Positions 1 through 6,854 of a DNA stretch of 56,942 nt are shown piece after piece. Source of the stretch: H17-190 sp034435615 (lineage in GTDB: Bacteria; Chloroflexota; Dehalococcoidia; SM23-28-2; HRBIN24); the NCBI GenBank assembly GCA_034435615.1, contig DAOTWZ010000090.1, positions 1-56,942 on the forward strand. Reading direction: 5' to 3'. A program made the position numbers and the translations under genes. Under the pieces are notes generated by a model. The model saw only the letters and a list, made by a program, of their open reading frames with translations, did no database searches and was not told the DNA's origin. Each line of letters begins with the position of its first letter. The first letter of the stretch is position 1.

Positions 1-1575
1 AGCCCCCTGACCGACGCCATCGCCTGCTCCAACTCCGGCGGCTACTGGGGGCCGGAGCTGAAGTTCGCCGGCTACGATATGGTCATCCTGGAGGGCCGGG
101 CGCCGCGGCCCGTCTATATCTGGGTCTACAACGATCAGGTGGAGATACGTGACGCTTCCCACGTCTGGGGCAAGACCACCGACGAGTCCGAGGACATCCT
201 GCGGGCCGAGACTGACCCTCAGGCCCGCATCGCTGGCATCGGCCCCGCCGGTGAGAACCTCTGCCGGGTGGCCTGCGTCATCAACGACAAGTCGAGGGCG
301 GCGGGGCGCTCCGGGGTGGGAGCGGCCATGGGAGCCAAGAACGTCAAGGCCATCGTCGTGCGCGGCACGGGCGCCGTCCCCATAGCCGACCCGCTGGGCT
401 TCTCCCAGGTGGTCTTCGAGGCGCTGGAGGTGGTGAACAAGTCTCCCACCACCGCCAAGGCCCTGCGCGGACTGGGGACAGCCTCCACCGTGGGCTTCAC
501 CAACGCCGTGGGCATCCTGCCCACCCGCAACTTCCAGGTGGGCCAGTTCGAGCTGGCCAACAACGTCAACGGACAGACCATCGCCCAGACGGTGCTGACC
601 CGCAACAAGGGCTGCTACTCCTGCCCCATCGGCTGCGCCCGGGTGACGGAGATCAAGGGCGCCTCCAAGTGGCAGGGCAAGGGCGAGGGCCCGGAGTATG
701 AGACCATCTTCGGTCTGGGCACCGACTGCGGCGTGGGAGACCTCCCGGCCGTCCTCTACGCCAACTACCTGTGCAACCTGCTGGCCATGGACACCATCTC
801 CGCCGGCGGCACCATCGCCACCGCCATGGAGCTGGCGGAACGGGGCTACATCCCGCCCGAAGACCTGGCGGAGCTACCGTTCGAGCTGCGCTTCGGCAAC
901 CCGGATGCCGTCATCGGCTGCCTGGAGTTGATGGCCTACCGGCGGGGGAAGTTCGGCAACCTGCTGGCGGAGGGCGGCTACCGCCTGGCGGAGCACTACG
1001 GCCACCCGGAGCTCTTCATGGGGGTGAAGAAGCAGGACTTCGCCGCCTACGACCCTCGCGGCGCCAAGGGGATGGGGCTGGGCTACGCCACCTCCAACCG
1101 CGGCGCCTGCCACCTGCGGGGCTACTCCATGAGCCAGGAGTGGTTCGCCCCGCCCGACAAGCGGAGCGACCCCTTCAGCATCGAGGGGAAGGCGGCCCTC
1201 CAGAAGTACGTGCAGGACAAGGCGGCCTGCGAGGACTCGGCCGGCATCTGCACCTTCAGCATGTTCGCCGTGACCCACGAGCAGCTCTGCGCCATGTACA
1301 ACGCTGCCACCGGGGAGCGCCTCAGCATGGACGACTGGTGGCTGGCCGGCGAGCGCATCTGGAACCTGGAGCGCCTCTTCAACCTGCGGGCTGGCCTGGG
1401 CCGCCCGGATGACACGCTGCCGCCCCGCATGCTCCGGGAGCCCCTCACCGGCGGCTCCGTCCAGGGCCAGGTGGTGGAGCTGGAGCCCATGCTGGAGGAG
1501 TACTACCAGGTGCGGGGCTGGGACGAGGAGGGCCGCCCCCGGCCAGAGACCCTGGCCCGCCTGGGCCTCGCCTAG
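1..1575 (+). CDS. Aldehyde:ferredoxin oxidoreductase (tungsten/molybdenum pterin enzyme), 5'-truncated by window edge
   Basis: The frame is open from base 1, so this is the C-terminal 524 residues of a protein that is usually about 600 residues; roughly 80-100 N-terminal residues lie outside. The family oxidises aldehydes to carboxylic acids, passing electrons to ferredoxin, using a bis-pterin tungsten or molybdenum cofactor and one 4Fe-4S cluster. The cluster motif CYSCPIGC is at 613-636 (Cys codons at 613, 622 and 634), and the fourth ligand is probably the Cys codon at 1249 in DSAGICTF. The visible N-terminus (SNSGGYWGPELKFAGYD) matches the domain 1 cofactor-binding region. The FAD oxidoreductase starts 47 bases downstream and a MoaD-like protein follows, suggesting electron transfer and cofactor functions in one operon. 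The aldehyde substrate cannot be inferred. Confidence 0.93.
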   Translation, partial: SPLTDAIACSNSGGYWGPELKFAGYDMVILEGRAPRPVYIWVYNDQVEIRDASHVWGKTTDESEDILRAETDPQARIAGIGPAGENLCRVACVINDKSRAAGRSGVGAAMGAKNVKAIVVRGTGAVPIADPLGFSQVVFEALEVVNKSPTTAKALRGLGTASTVGFTNAVGILPTRNFQVGQFELANNVNGQTIAQTVLTRNKGCYSCPIGCARVTEIKGASKWQGKGEGPEYETIFGLGTDCGVGDLPAVLYANYLCNLLAMDTISAGGTIATAMELAERGYIPPEDLAELPFELRFGNPDAVIGCLELMAYRRGKFGNLLAEGGYRLAEHYGHPELFMGVKKQDFAAYDPRGAKGMGLGYATSNRGACHLRGYSMSQEWFAPPDKRSDPFSIEGKAALQKYVQDKAACEDSAGICTFSMFAVTHEQLCAMYNAATGERLSMDDWWLAGERIWNLERLFNLRAGLGRPDDTLPPRMLREPLTGGSVQGQVVELEPMLEEYYQVRGWDEEGRPRPETLARLGLA

Positions 1576-1622
1576 CGGGACGCCGTGTCCAGAGCAACAC
1601 AGCCAACCGCAAGGGGGACGTA

Positions 1623-2897
1623 ATGACCCGCTACCTGATACTGGGCATAAGCGCCGCCGGCCTCTCCGCCATCGACGCCATACGCCAGCGCGACCCGGAG
1701 GGCCAGATAACCGCGGTCTCCAAGGAGCCGGAGCCCTGCTACTCCCGGGTGGCGCTGCCTTACCTCATCGCCGGCGAGAAGAACCTGGGCCAGATCACCC
1801 TGCAGCCCGCCGAATACTTCCAGCGCCAGAACGTGGAGGTAGTGTGGGGGGTGGGGGCGGCGGCCCTGGACGCCGCCAGCAAGCGGGTGCGACTGGAGGA
1901 CGGTCGGACCTTATCTTTTGACAAGTTACTCATCGCCACCGGCTCTCGTTCCCGCGTGCCGCCCGTCCAGGGCATAAGGGAAGCGGAGGTCTGCTATCAC
2001 TGGACGCTGGCAGATGCCCGCCGCATCGAGCAGACCAGCGAGGGGGCGCGGGACTGCTTCGTCATCGGCGCTGGCTTCATCAGCCTCTTGACCATCAACG
2101 CCCTGCTTAAGCGGGCCCACCTTCGCTACACCGTGGTAGAGATAGCCGACCAGGTGATGCCCCAGCTCCTGGACGAGGCGGCGGGGCGTCGCCTCGAAGA
2201 GGAGATGCGCAAGCTGGGCATCGAAGTGCTACTGGGGGACGCCGTGACCGCCATCGAGCGCGGGAGGGACGGTCGCTACGTCATCCACCTGCGGAGCGGC
2301 CAGGAGCGCCAGGCGGACATGATAGTGTGCGGCACTGGCGTGGAGCCCAACGTCCAGTTCCTGGAGGGCTCCGGCTTGGAGATAGGACGGGGGATAAAGA
2401 CCAACGAGCGTCAGGAGACCAGCCTACCCGATGTCTATGCCGCAGGCGATTGCGCCGAGACGCGGGACTTCCTCAGCGGCGAGGCAGTGGTCCATGCCAT
2501 ATGGCCCACCGCCGTGGAGCAGGGCCGCGTGGCGGGGGCCAACATGGCAGGCGATAGCCTGACCTACCCGGGCAGCCTGAGCTGGAACGTCACCGAGCTC
2601 TTCGGCTGGGCCTGTGCCTCCGTGGGCCAGTTCCGAGAGGGGCCGGGCCTGGAGCCCATCGTCTTCTACAACCCGTCCACTGGCGTCTACCGTAAGATAC
2701 TCCTGGATGGGGAAGATCGCGTCGTCGGTGTGGTGGTGATAGGCCGGGGACAGGACGTCCAGGAGCTGGGCGTGCTGCAGTCGCTGATACGGCGGCGGAG
2801 CAACGTCTCCCGCTGGAAGCGGCACCTGGCAGGGGAACGGGTGAACTATGGTATGATGGCCTATGAGAGCCTCAAGGCCCAGATGGCCAAGAGCTAG
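1623..2897 (+). CDS. FAD-dependent pyridine nucleotide-disulfide oxidoreductase-family protein
   Basis: This 424-residue flavoprotein has a class I reductase fold without a redox-active disulfide, resembling NirB N-terminal regions, rubredoxin reductases and NADH oxidases. An N-terminal FAD dinucleotide motif (GISAAGLSAIDAI) is at residues 8-20, an NAD(P) motif (VIGAGFISLL) lies near residue 146, and the FAD-ribityl motif (DVYAAGDCAE) lies near residue 273. The ATG at 1623 follows the ribosome binding site AAGGGGGA. It sits between the aldehyde oxidoreductase and the MoaD-like gene on the same strand. The likely role, by inference, is moving electrons between NAD(P)H and ferredoxin or directly to or from the aldehyde oxidoreductase. 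CoA-disulfide reductase activity is less likely because no CxxxxC pair is visible near the FAD site. Confidence 0.88.
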   Translation: MTRYLILGISAAGLSAIDAIRQRDPEGQITAVSKEPEPCYSRVALPYLIAGEKNLGQITLQPAEYFQRQNVEVVWGVGAAALDAASKRVRLEDGRTLSFDKLLIATGSRSRVPPVQGIREAEVCYHWTLADARRIEQTSEGARDCFVIGAGFISLLTINALLKRAHLRYTVVEIADQVMPQLLDEAAGRRLEEEMRKLGIEVLLGDAVTAIERGRDGRYVIHLRSGQERQADMIVCGTGVEPNVQFLEGSGLEIGRGIKTNERQETSLPDVYAAGDCAETRDFLSGEAVVHAIWPTAVEQGRVAGANMAGDSLTYPGSLSWNVTELFGWACASVGQFREGPGLEPIVFYNPSTGVYRKILLDGEDRVVGVVVIGRGQDVQELGVLQSLIRRRSNVSRWKRHLAGERVNYGMMAYESLKAQMAKS

Positions 2898-2930
2898 GCC
2901 AGACCGCCGCTGGCCGGCGGGGCGATAGAG

Positions 2931-3164
2931 ATGAAGGTGCGAGTGGAGCTGCAGGCCTACCTGGAGAAGTTCTCGCCAAATGGCGCTCCCAGGTTCGAGC
3001 TGGAGCTGCCAGAGGGGGCCACAGTGGACCGGCTCCTGCGGGAGCTGGCCATACCCGACGACGAGACCCAGATCATCATCGTCAACAACGAGAGCGTGGA
3101 CTTCGAGCGCCAGCTCCAAGACGGGGACGAGGTCATCCTCATCCCGCCCCTGGCTGGCGGCTAG
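2931..3164 (+). CDS. MoaD/ThiS-family sulfur carrier protein
   Basis: This 77-residue ubiquitin-fold protein ends in Gly-Gly, the site that is adenylated and thiocarboxylated in MoaD and ThiS proteins. It carries the usual PPLAGG C-terminus and a LPEGATVDRLLREL segment. The gene lies 33 bases after the FAD oxidoreductase and is the last gene before a strong hairpin. Next to an aldehyde:ferredoxin oxidoreductase, the natural reading is sulfur donation for the dithiolene of the tungsto- or molybdopterin cofactor (family knowledge plus context). A ThiS role in thiamine synthesis is possible, but no thi gene is nearby. Confidence 0.88.
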   Translation: MKVRVELQAYLEKFSPNGAPRFELELPEGATVDRLLRELAIPDDETQIIIVNNESVDFERQLQDGDEVILIPPLAGG

Positions 3165-3186
3165 GGCGCGCGGCGCACAGAAGCCA

Positions 3187-3212
3187 CGGGGGACGCCGTC
3201 TGGCGTCCCCCG
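3187..3212. terminator. Bidirectional intrinsic terminator between convergent operons
   Basis: A perfect 11-bp stem (CGGGGGACGCC at 3187-3197 with its complement at 3202-3212) encloses the four-base loop GTCT. It lies between the stop of the MoaD-like gene and the stop of the convergent Rieske gene. The T-run is poor (TTCCTCTC), so the efficiency is uncertain. Confidence 0.7.
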
Positions 3213-3236
3213 TTCCTCTCCCGGGCAGCCAGCAGG

Positions 3237-3548
3237 TCAGGGCCGGGCCAGGCGGATCTCGCTCCCCTCTACCTGTACCTGGTAGGTGGCTATGGGGCGA
3301 GAGGGTGGCGGCCCCACCACCTCCCCGGTCTTCACGTTGAAGCGGCCTCCGTGCCAGGGGCACTCCACCACATCACCGGTCAGCTCGCCCTCGTGGAGGG
3401 GGCCGCCGCGATGGGTGCAGGTGTTGTCGAAGGCGTAGATCTGGCCGCCCACGTTGGCCAGCACGATCTCCTTGCCGTCCACCTCCACCAGCTTCATTTC
3501 GCCTGGCGGCACCTCGTCCAGGGTGGCTACCTTGATGAAATCGGCCAT
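3237..3548 (-). CDS. Rieske 2Fe-2S ferredoxin
   Basis: This 103-residue soluble Rieske protein has the two ligand boxes CTHRGGPL and CPWHGGRF, about 20 residues apart. Such proteins serve as small electron carriers to dioxygenases, reductases or other redox partners. It has no signal peptide or membrane segment, so it is not the bc1/b6f subunit. The ATG at 3548 is preceded by AGGAGGAGCGG as ribosome binding site. It is transcribed alone, convergent with the aldehyde oxidoreductase operon, from an apparent extended -10 promoter at 3601-3609. No oxygenase partner lies in the window; supply of electrons to another redox enzyme is inference. Confidence 0.93.
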   Translation of the reverse strand: MADFIKVATLDEVPPGEMKLVEVDGKEIVLANVGGQIYAFDNTCTHRGGPLHEGELTGDVVECPWHGGRFNVKTGEVVGPPPSRPIATYQVQVEGSEIRLARP

Positions 3549-3600
3549 GCTCCGCTCCTCCTGCAGTCCGATATCGAGCCCTGGGGGCTGCCGGTTAAGG

Positions 3601-3609
3601 ATGATAGCA
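3601..3609 (-). promoter_or_regulatory. Extended -10 promoter element for the Rieske gene
   Basis: On the minus strand this reads TGCTATCAT, an extended -10 (TGN plus TATCAT) about 50 bases upstream of the Rieske ATG. No good -35 is visible at 17 bases. The same TGCTA-type element recurs before several other genes in the window. Confidence 0.5.
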
Positions 3610-3644
3610 CGCCCCGGAGGCGGGGAGGGAGCCGAGTAAGGGTC

Positions 3645-4694
3645 TCAACCCAGGTGGCGGTAGAACCGCGGCCACACCCGCCGATAGGCCCAGTCCGGGG
3701 ATGACCTGCCCAGCGTCCCCAGGAGGCGACCGAACCAGCGGGCGGCGCCGCGGGAGCGGGCCTCCGGGCCGGGGAAGTAGAAGTAGGTGAGCGAGTGCTC
3801 CTCCGCCCCCCAGGCGGACTTGAAACGCCGTAGCCCCTCCTGGTCGGCGTCGGACCGGCCCAGGTCGAGGCATGACATCCCCATCTCCTTGGCCAGCTCG
3901 ATGGTGGCCCACATGAGGAGGTTGTTGGGGCGGGCCTGGAGGGCATCCGGGCGGGAGACGTTGAATTTGTAGACCACGGTGTTGCGCCACCAGAGGAGGA
4001 GGTTGCAGGCCAGCGCCTCGCCGTCGAACTCGACGAAGAGGAGGGTGCCCAGCCCCTTCTCCAGGAGATGGGCGCTCATGGCCTGAAAGAAGCGGTAGGG
4101 CGCCGGCACCAGGCCGTGGCGGCGGCGGGTCAGGCAGTAGAGCTCATAGAAGACGGGTAGCCCCTCCGGCCCTGCCTGGTGCACTCGCAGGCCCAGGCGC
4201 CGCGCCTTGCGCATCCCTCCACGCGTGGAGGGGTGGACGAGGGCCATCAGCTCGTCGAGCCCCCTGTCCAGGCGCAGGACGTGCTGAACGAAGAGCCCCG
4301 GCTGGGGGACGAAGCGACGGTGGGCCAGCAGGGAGGGCTCTCCGCCCCGCACCTCCACGTATCGCAGGTGCTGACGCTCGGCGTCGCGAGCGGCGGTGGC
4401 CAGGAGGAGATGGAGCCCCTCCGCCTCCGTGGCGAGGGGCGGACAGGCGTCGCTGAAGGGGAGGCCCACCAGCCGGCGGCCGGTCAGCCAGCTCTGCACC
4501 AGCATCAGGGGCAGGGCGCTCTGGACATCGCCGCCGGCGTCCGTCAGCGCATAGTAGCGAGGAGCGAAGCCGTAGCTGTCCACCAGCACCCTGGCCCAGT
4601 GGGCGGTGTGGAAGACGGTGGCCTCCGGGCAAGTCGTCACGAACTCCTCCCAGGCGGGGCTCTCGCGCGGGTCTATGACGGAGACGCGCACCAC
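3645..4694 (-). CDS. FemAB/GNAT-fold acyltransferase (BioF2-like, peptidyl or acyl transferase), last gene of polysaccharide operon
   Basis: This 349-residue protein resembles the FemAB/BioF2-type acetyltransferase superfamily, with two GNAT-like halves. Recognisable blocks are EEFVTTCPEATVFHTAHW near the N-terminus, the central VHPSTRGGMRKARRLGLRV (arginine/lysine-rich, typical of FemAB-like proteins) and LLFVEFDGEALACNLLLWW followed by LGRSDADQEGLRRFKSAWG. Relatives use aminoacyl-tRNA or acyl-CoA donors to decorate peptidoglycan or surface glycans. It starts at GTG 4694, one base from the stop of the upstream glycosyltransferase, so it is translationally coupled. Its position at the end of the operon suggests late modification of the polymer or its lipid-linked precursor. 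Donor and acceptor cannot be read from the sequence. Confidence 0.82.
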   Translation of the reverse strand: MVRVSVIDPRESPAWEEFVTTCPEATVFHTAHWARVLVDSYGFAPRYYALTDAGGDVQSALPLMLVQSWLTGRRLVGLPFSDACPPLATEAEGLHLLLATAARDAERQHLRYVEVRGGEPSLLAHRRFVPQPGLFVQHVLRLDRGLDELMALVHPSTRGGMRKARRLGLRVHQAGPEGLPVFYELYCLTRRRHGLVPAPYRFFQAMSAHLLEKGLGTLLFVEFDGEALACNLLLWWRNTVVYKFNVSRPDALQARPNNLLMWATIELAKEMGMSCLDLGRSDADQEGLRRFKSAWGAEEHSLTYFYFPGPEARSRGAARWFGRLLGTLGRSSPDWAYRRVWPRFYRHLG

Positions 4695-4695
4695 C

Positions 4696-5880
4696 TCACC
4701 CCCCTGTCCTCTCGGGCCCGGCCCGCCAGGCGGCTTGTCCTAGTGGGCGCTCGTGGAGCTCTACGTATGCGGCCTTCGCCCGCACCCAGGCGTGACGCTC
4801 CGCCACGGCGCGGGCGGCGTCAGCCAGGCGCTGACGCAGGGACACATCCTGGTAGAGGAAAAAGAGCGCCTCCGCCAGGGCGCTGGCATCGCCGGGCGGG
4901 AAGTAGAGAAGGGCGGGGCCGAAAACGCAGGAGATGGCCGGCTGGCCAGCGGCCACCACCGGACGCCCCAGGAGGGCATACTCGAACACCTTGTTGGGCA
5001 ACGAGTTGAAGCGGACGGGGACGACGCCCACGTGGGCCGCCAGCACCTCCGCGGCGACGCGCCCGTAGGGGAGCCAGCCGGCGAACTCCACGACCCCATC
5101 GAGGCCGAGGGAGCGGGCGAGGGCCTCGGCGGCCGGCCGGTGCTCCCCCTCGCCGATGATGCGCACCTTCAGCCCCGGGATGCGGGAGCGGAGGAGGGCC
5201 GCCGCCCGCACCATTTCATCGATGCCGTACCTCTCCAAGAGGGTGCCGTGGGTGACGACGACGAAGCCGTCCAGAGGCGGGCCGGGCCGCTCCCGCGGCA
5301 GGAACACCGCCTCGTCGGGGGCGTTGGGAAGCCAGGCGAGCTTCCTCCGGGGCGTGCCCCGCTCGCTCAGTGCCCTCACATGATATGGGCTGACCACCAC
5401 CACCTGCTGCGCCAGGGCGGTGCTGGCCCGCTCCAGCCAGGTAGCCAGCCGCACCAGGCGGGAGGCCGAGTCCACCTGCAGGTGGCTGACCAGCGTCTCG
5501 GGTAGCGGGTCGAAGATGTAGAGGACGAGTCGGGCGCCCAGTAGTCGCGGTAGCAGGGCGGCGAAGATGGCATAGTCCGGTGGTCCGTAGACCTCCACCA
5601 CCCTGTAGCGCCTTCTCAGGAAGAGGACAGGGAGCACCAGGGCCGAGAGGAGGCAGAAGGCTACGTGCTCGAACAGGTGTCTGGCCAGCCCGGACCGGCG
5701 GTGCATCAGGGGCAGGCGGTACACGGTGCCGCCCCAGTAGGGCTCCATCGCCCGCTCTCCCAGCCGACGCAGGCAGAGGACATCCACGCGATAGCCGGCC
5801 TCCACCAGGGCGCTGGCGTTCTTGCGCAGGTGCTCCTCCGCCGGGAAGTAGCCCAGGCGCAGGAAACAGGCCCGCTTCAT
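4696..5880 (-). CDS. Glycosyltransferase family 4 (GT-B fold)
   Basis: This 394-residue GT-B glycosyltransferase has an N-terminal acceptor half (residues 1-190) with the hydrophobic stretch LSALVLPVLFLRRRYRVVEVYG. Its C-terminal nucleotide-sugar half carries FVVVTHGTLLERYGIDEMV, IIGEGEHRP and NKVFEYALLGRPVVA, where the Glu in VFEYALLG is the family EX7E-type residue. It transfers a sugar from a nucleotide sugar onto a growing lipid-linked glycan at the cytoplasmic membrane face (family knowledge). Its ATG overlaps the upstream gene's stop in a TCAT/ATGA arrangement. The sugar is unknown. Confidence 0.88.
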   Translation of the reverse strand: MKRACFLRLGYFPAEEHLRKNASALVEAGYRVDVLCLRRLGERAMEPYWGGTVYRLPLMHRRSGLARHLFEHVAFCLLSALVLPVLFLRRRYRVVEVYGPPDYAIFAALLPRLLGARLVLYIFDPLPETLVSHLQVDSASRLVRLATWLERASTALAQQVVVVSPYHVRALSERGTPRRKLAWLPNAPDEAVFLPRERPGPPLDGFVVVTHGTLLERYGIDEMVRAAALLRSRIPGLKVRIIGEGEHRPAAEALARSLGLDGVVEFAGWLPYGRVAAEVLAAHVGVVPVRFNSLPNKVFEYALLGRPVVAAGQPAISCVFGPALLYFPPGDASALAEALFFLYQDVSLRQRLADAARAVAERHAWVRAKAAYVELHERPLGQAAWRAGPERTGG

Positions 5881-6854
5881 CTCCGCGCCTCCGTGAGATC
5901 GCGATATGGGCGTTTGCCCCGGGCGGCCAGGGCCGCCTCGTAGACCGCCACCACCCGCTCGGCTATCCTGTCCAGCTCCAGGTGGGCCACTCGCTCCCGC
6001 CCCCGCGTCCGGCCGCCGTACCGCAGGGCCATCTCCAGCTTGGCGGCGATGTCCTCCGGCTCCTGGGAACAGAGGTAGCAGCCCTTGGTGCCGGCTATGA
6101 CCTCCGGCACGTCCCCCACCGCTGTGGAGACGATGGGCAGGTTGCAGGCCATCGCCTCTTTCACCACCATGGGCGAGCCCTCAGCGTCGGAGGTCAGGAG
6201 GAGGACATCGCAGGCGTTCATGTAGAGGGGGACCAGGTCATGGGGCCGGCCGGAGAGAAGGACCAGCTCCACGTCGGGATAACGGGAGCGCAGAAGGGAG
6301 AACGCCGCCTGCACCAGGTCCCATCGCTTCTCCGGCCGGAAGTACTCCCCCGCCCACAGGACGAGCCGCCTGTCCAGAGGCAGGCCGGCCGCCTGGCGGG
6401 CCTCCCGCTGGGGGAGGGGCTGGAAGCGCGCCAAGTCCACCCCGCAAGGCACCACGTAGGCGGCGGGGAAGGGCAGGCGGCGCCGCATCTCCTCCGAGAC
6501 GACGATGACGGCATCGAAGAAACGGGTGAAGAGCCGGCAGAGGAGGGCCTGCCAGGTCATGAAGACCTCTGGCCCGTGGTGGGTGAGGACCACCGGGCAG
6601 CGTCGCTGGGCCAGCGCCACCAGCCCGGAGAAGATGTAATGGGCATGGACGATGTCGTAGCGGCGGCGCGCCAGCCGCCACCAGAGGCGAGGATAGGCCA
6701 GCAGGTAGTTGAGCCGGTTGCGCCGACCATCGATGAAGAGGACGTCCACCTCCAGGCCCCGTCGCCGCAGCGACTCCACCTGGTCCCGCACGAAGACGCC
6801 GAAGGCAGGCCGGTCCGGCTGGGGGTACATGTTGGTGACGACGAGCACCCTCAT
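5877..6854 (-). CDS. Glycosyltransferase family 4
   Basis: This 325-residue GT-B glycosyltransferase begins with a canonical MRVLVVTNMYPQPDRP. GVFVRDQVESLRRRG, HAHYIFSG and THHGPE follow in the N-terminal half, and LVLWAGEYFRPEKRWD and EGSPMVVKEAMACNLPIV in the C-terminal half (EX7E motif). The chosen ATG (6854) is the only start that matches the family N-terminus; the frame stays open upstream without a plausible start. Its ATG overlaps the stop of the fusion gene upstream by four bases, and its own stop overlaps the next glycosyltransferase start. Role: sequential sugar addition in the polysaccharide repeat unit. Confidence 0.9.
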   Translation of the reverse strand: MRVLVVTNMYPQPDRPAFGVFVRDQVESLRRRGLEVDVLFIDGRRNRLNYLLAYPRLWWRLARRRYDIVHAHYIFSGLVALAQRRCPVVLTHHGPEVFMTWQALLCRLFTRFFDAVIVVSEEMRRRLPFPAAYVVPCGVDLARFQPLPQREARQAAGLPLDRRLVLWAGEYFRPEKRWDLVQAAFSLLRSRYPDVELVLLSGRPHDLVPLYMNACDVLLLTSDAEGSPMVVKEAMACNLPIVSTAVGDVPEVIAGTKGCYLCSQEPEDIAAKLEMALRYGGRTRGRERVAHLELDRIAERVVAVYEAALAARGKRPYRDLTEARR

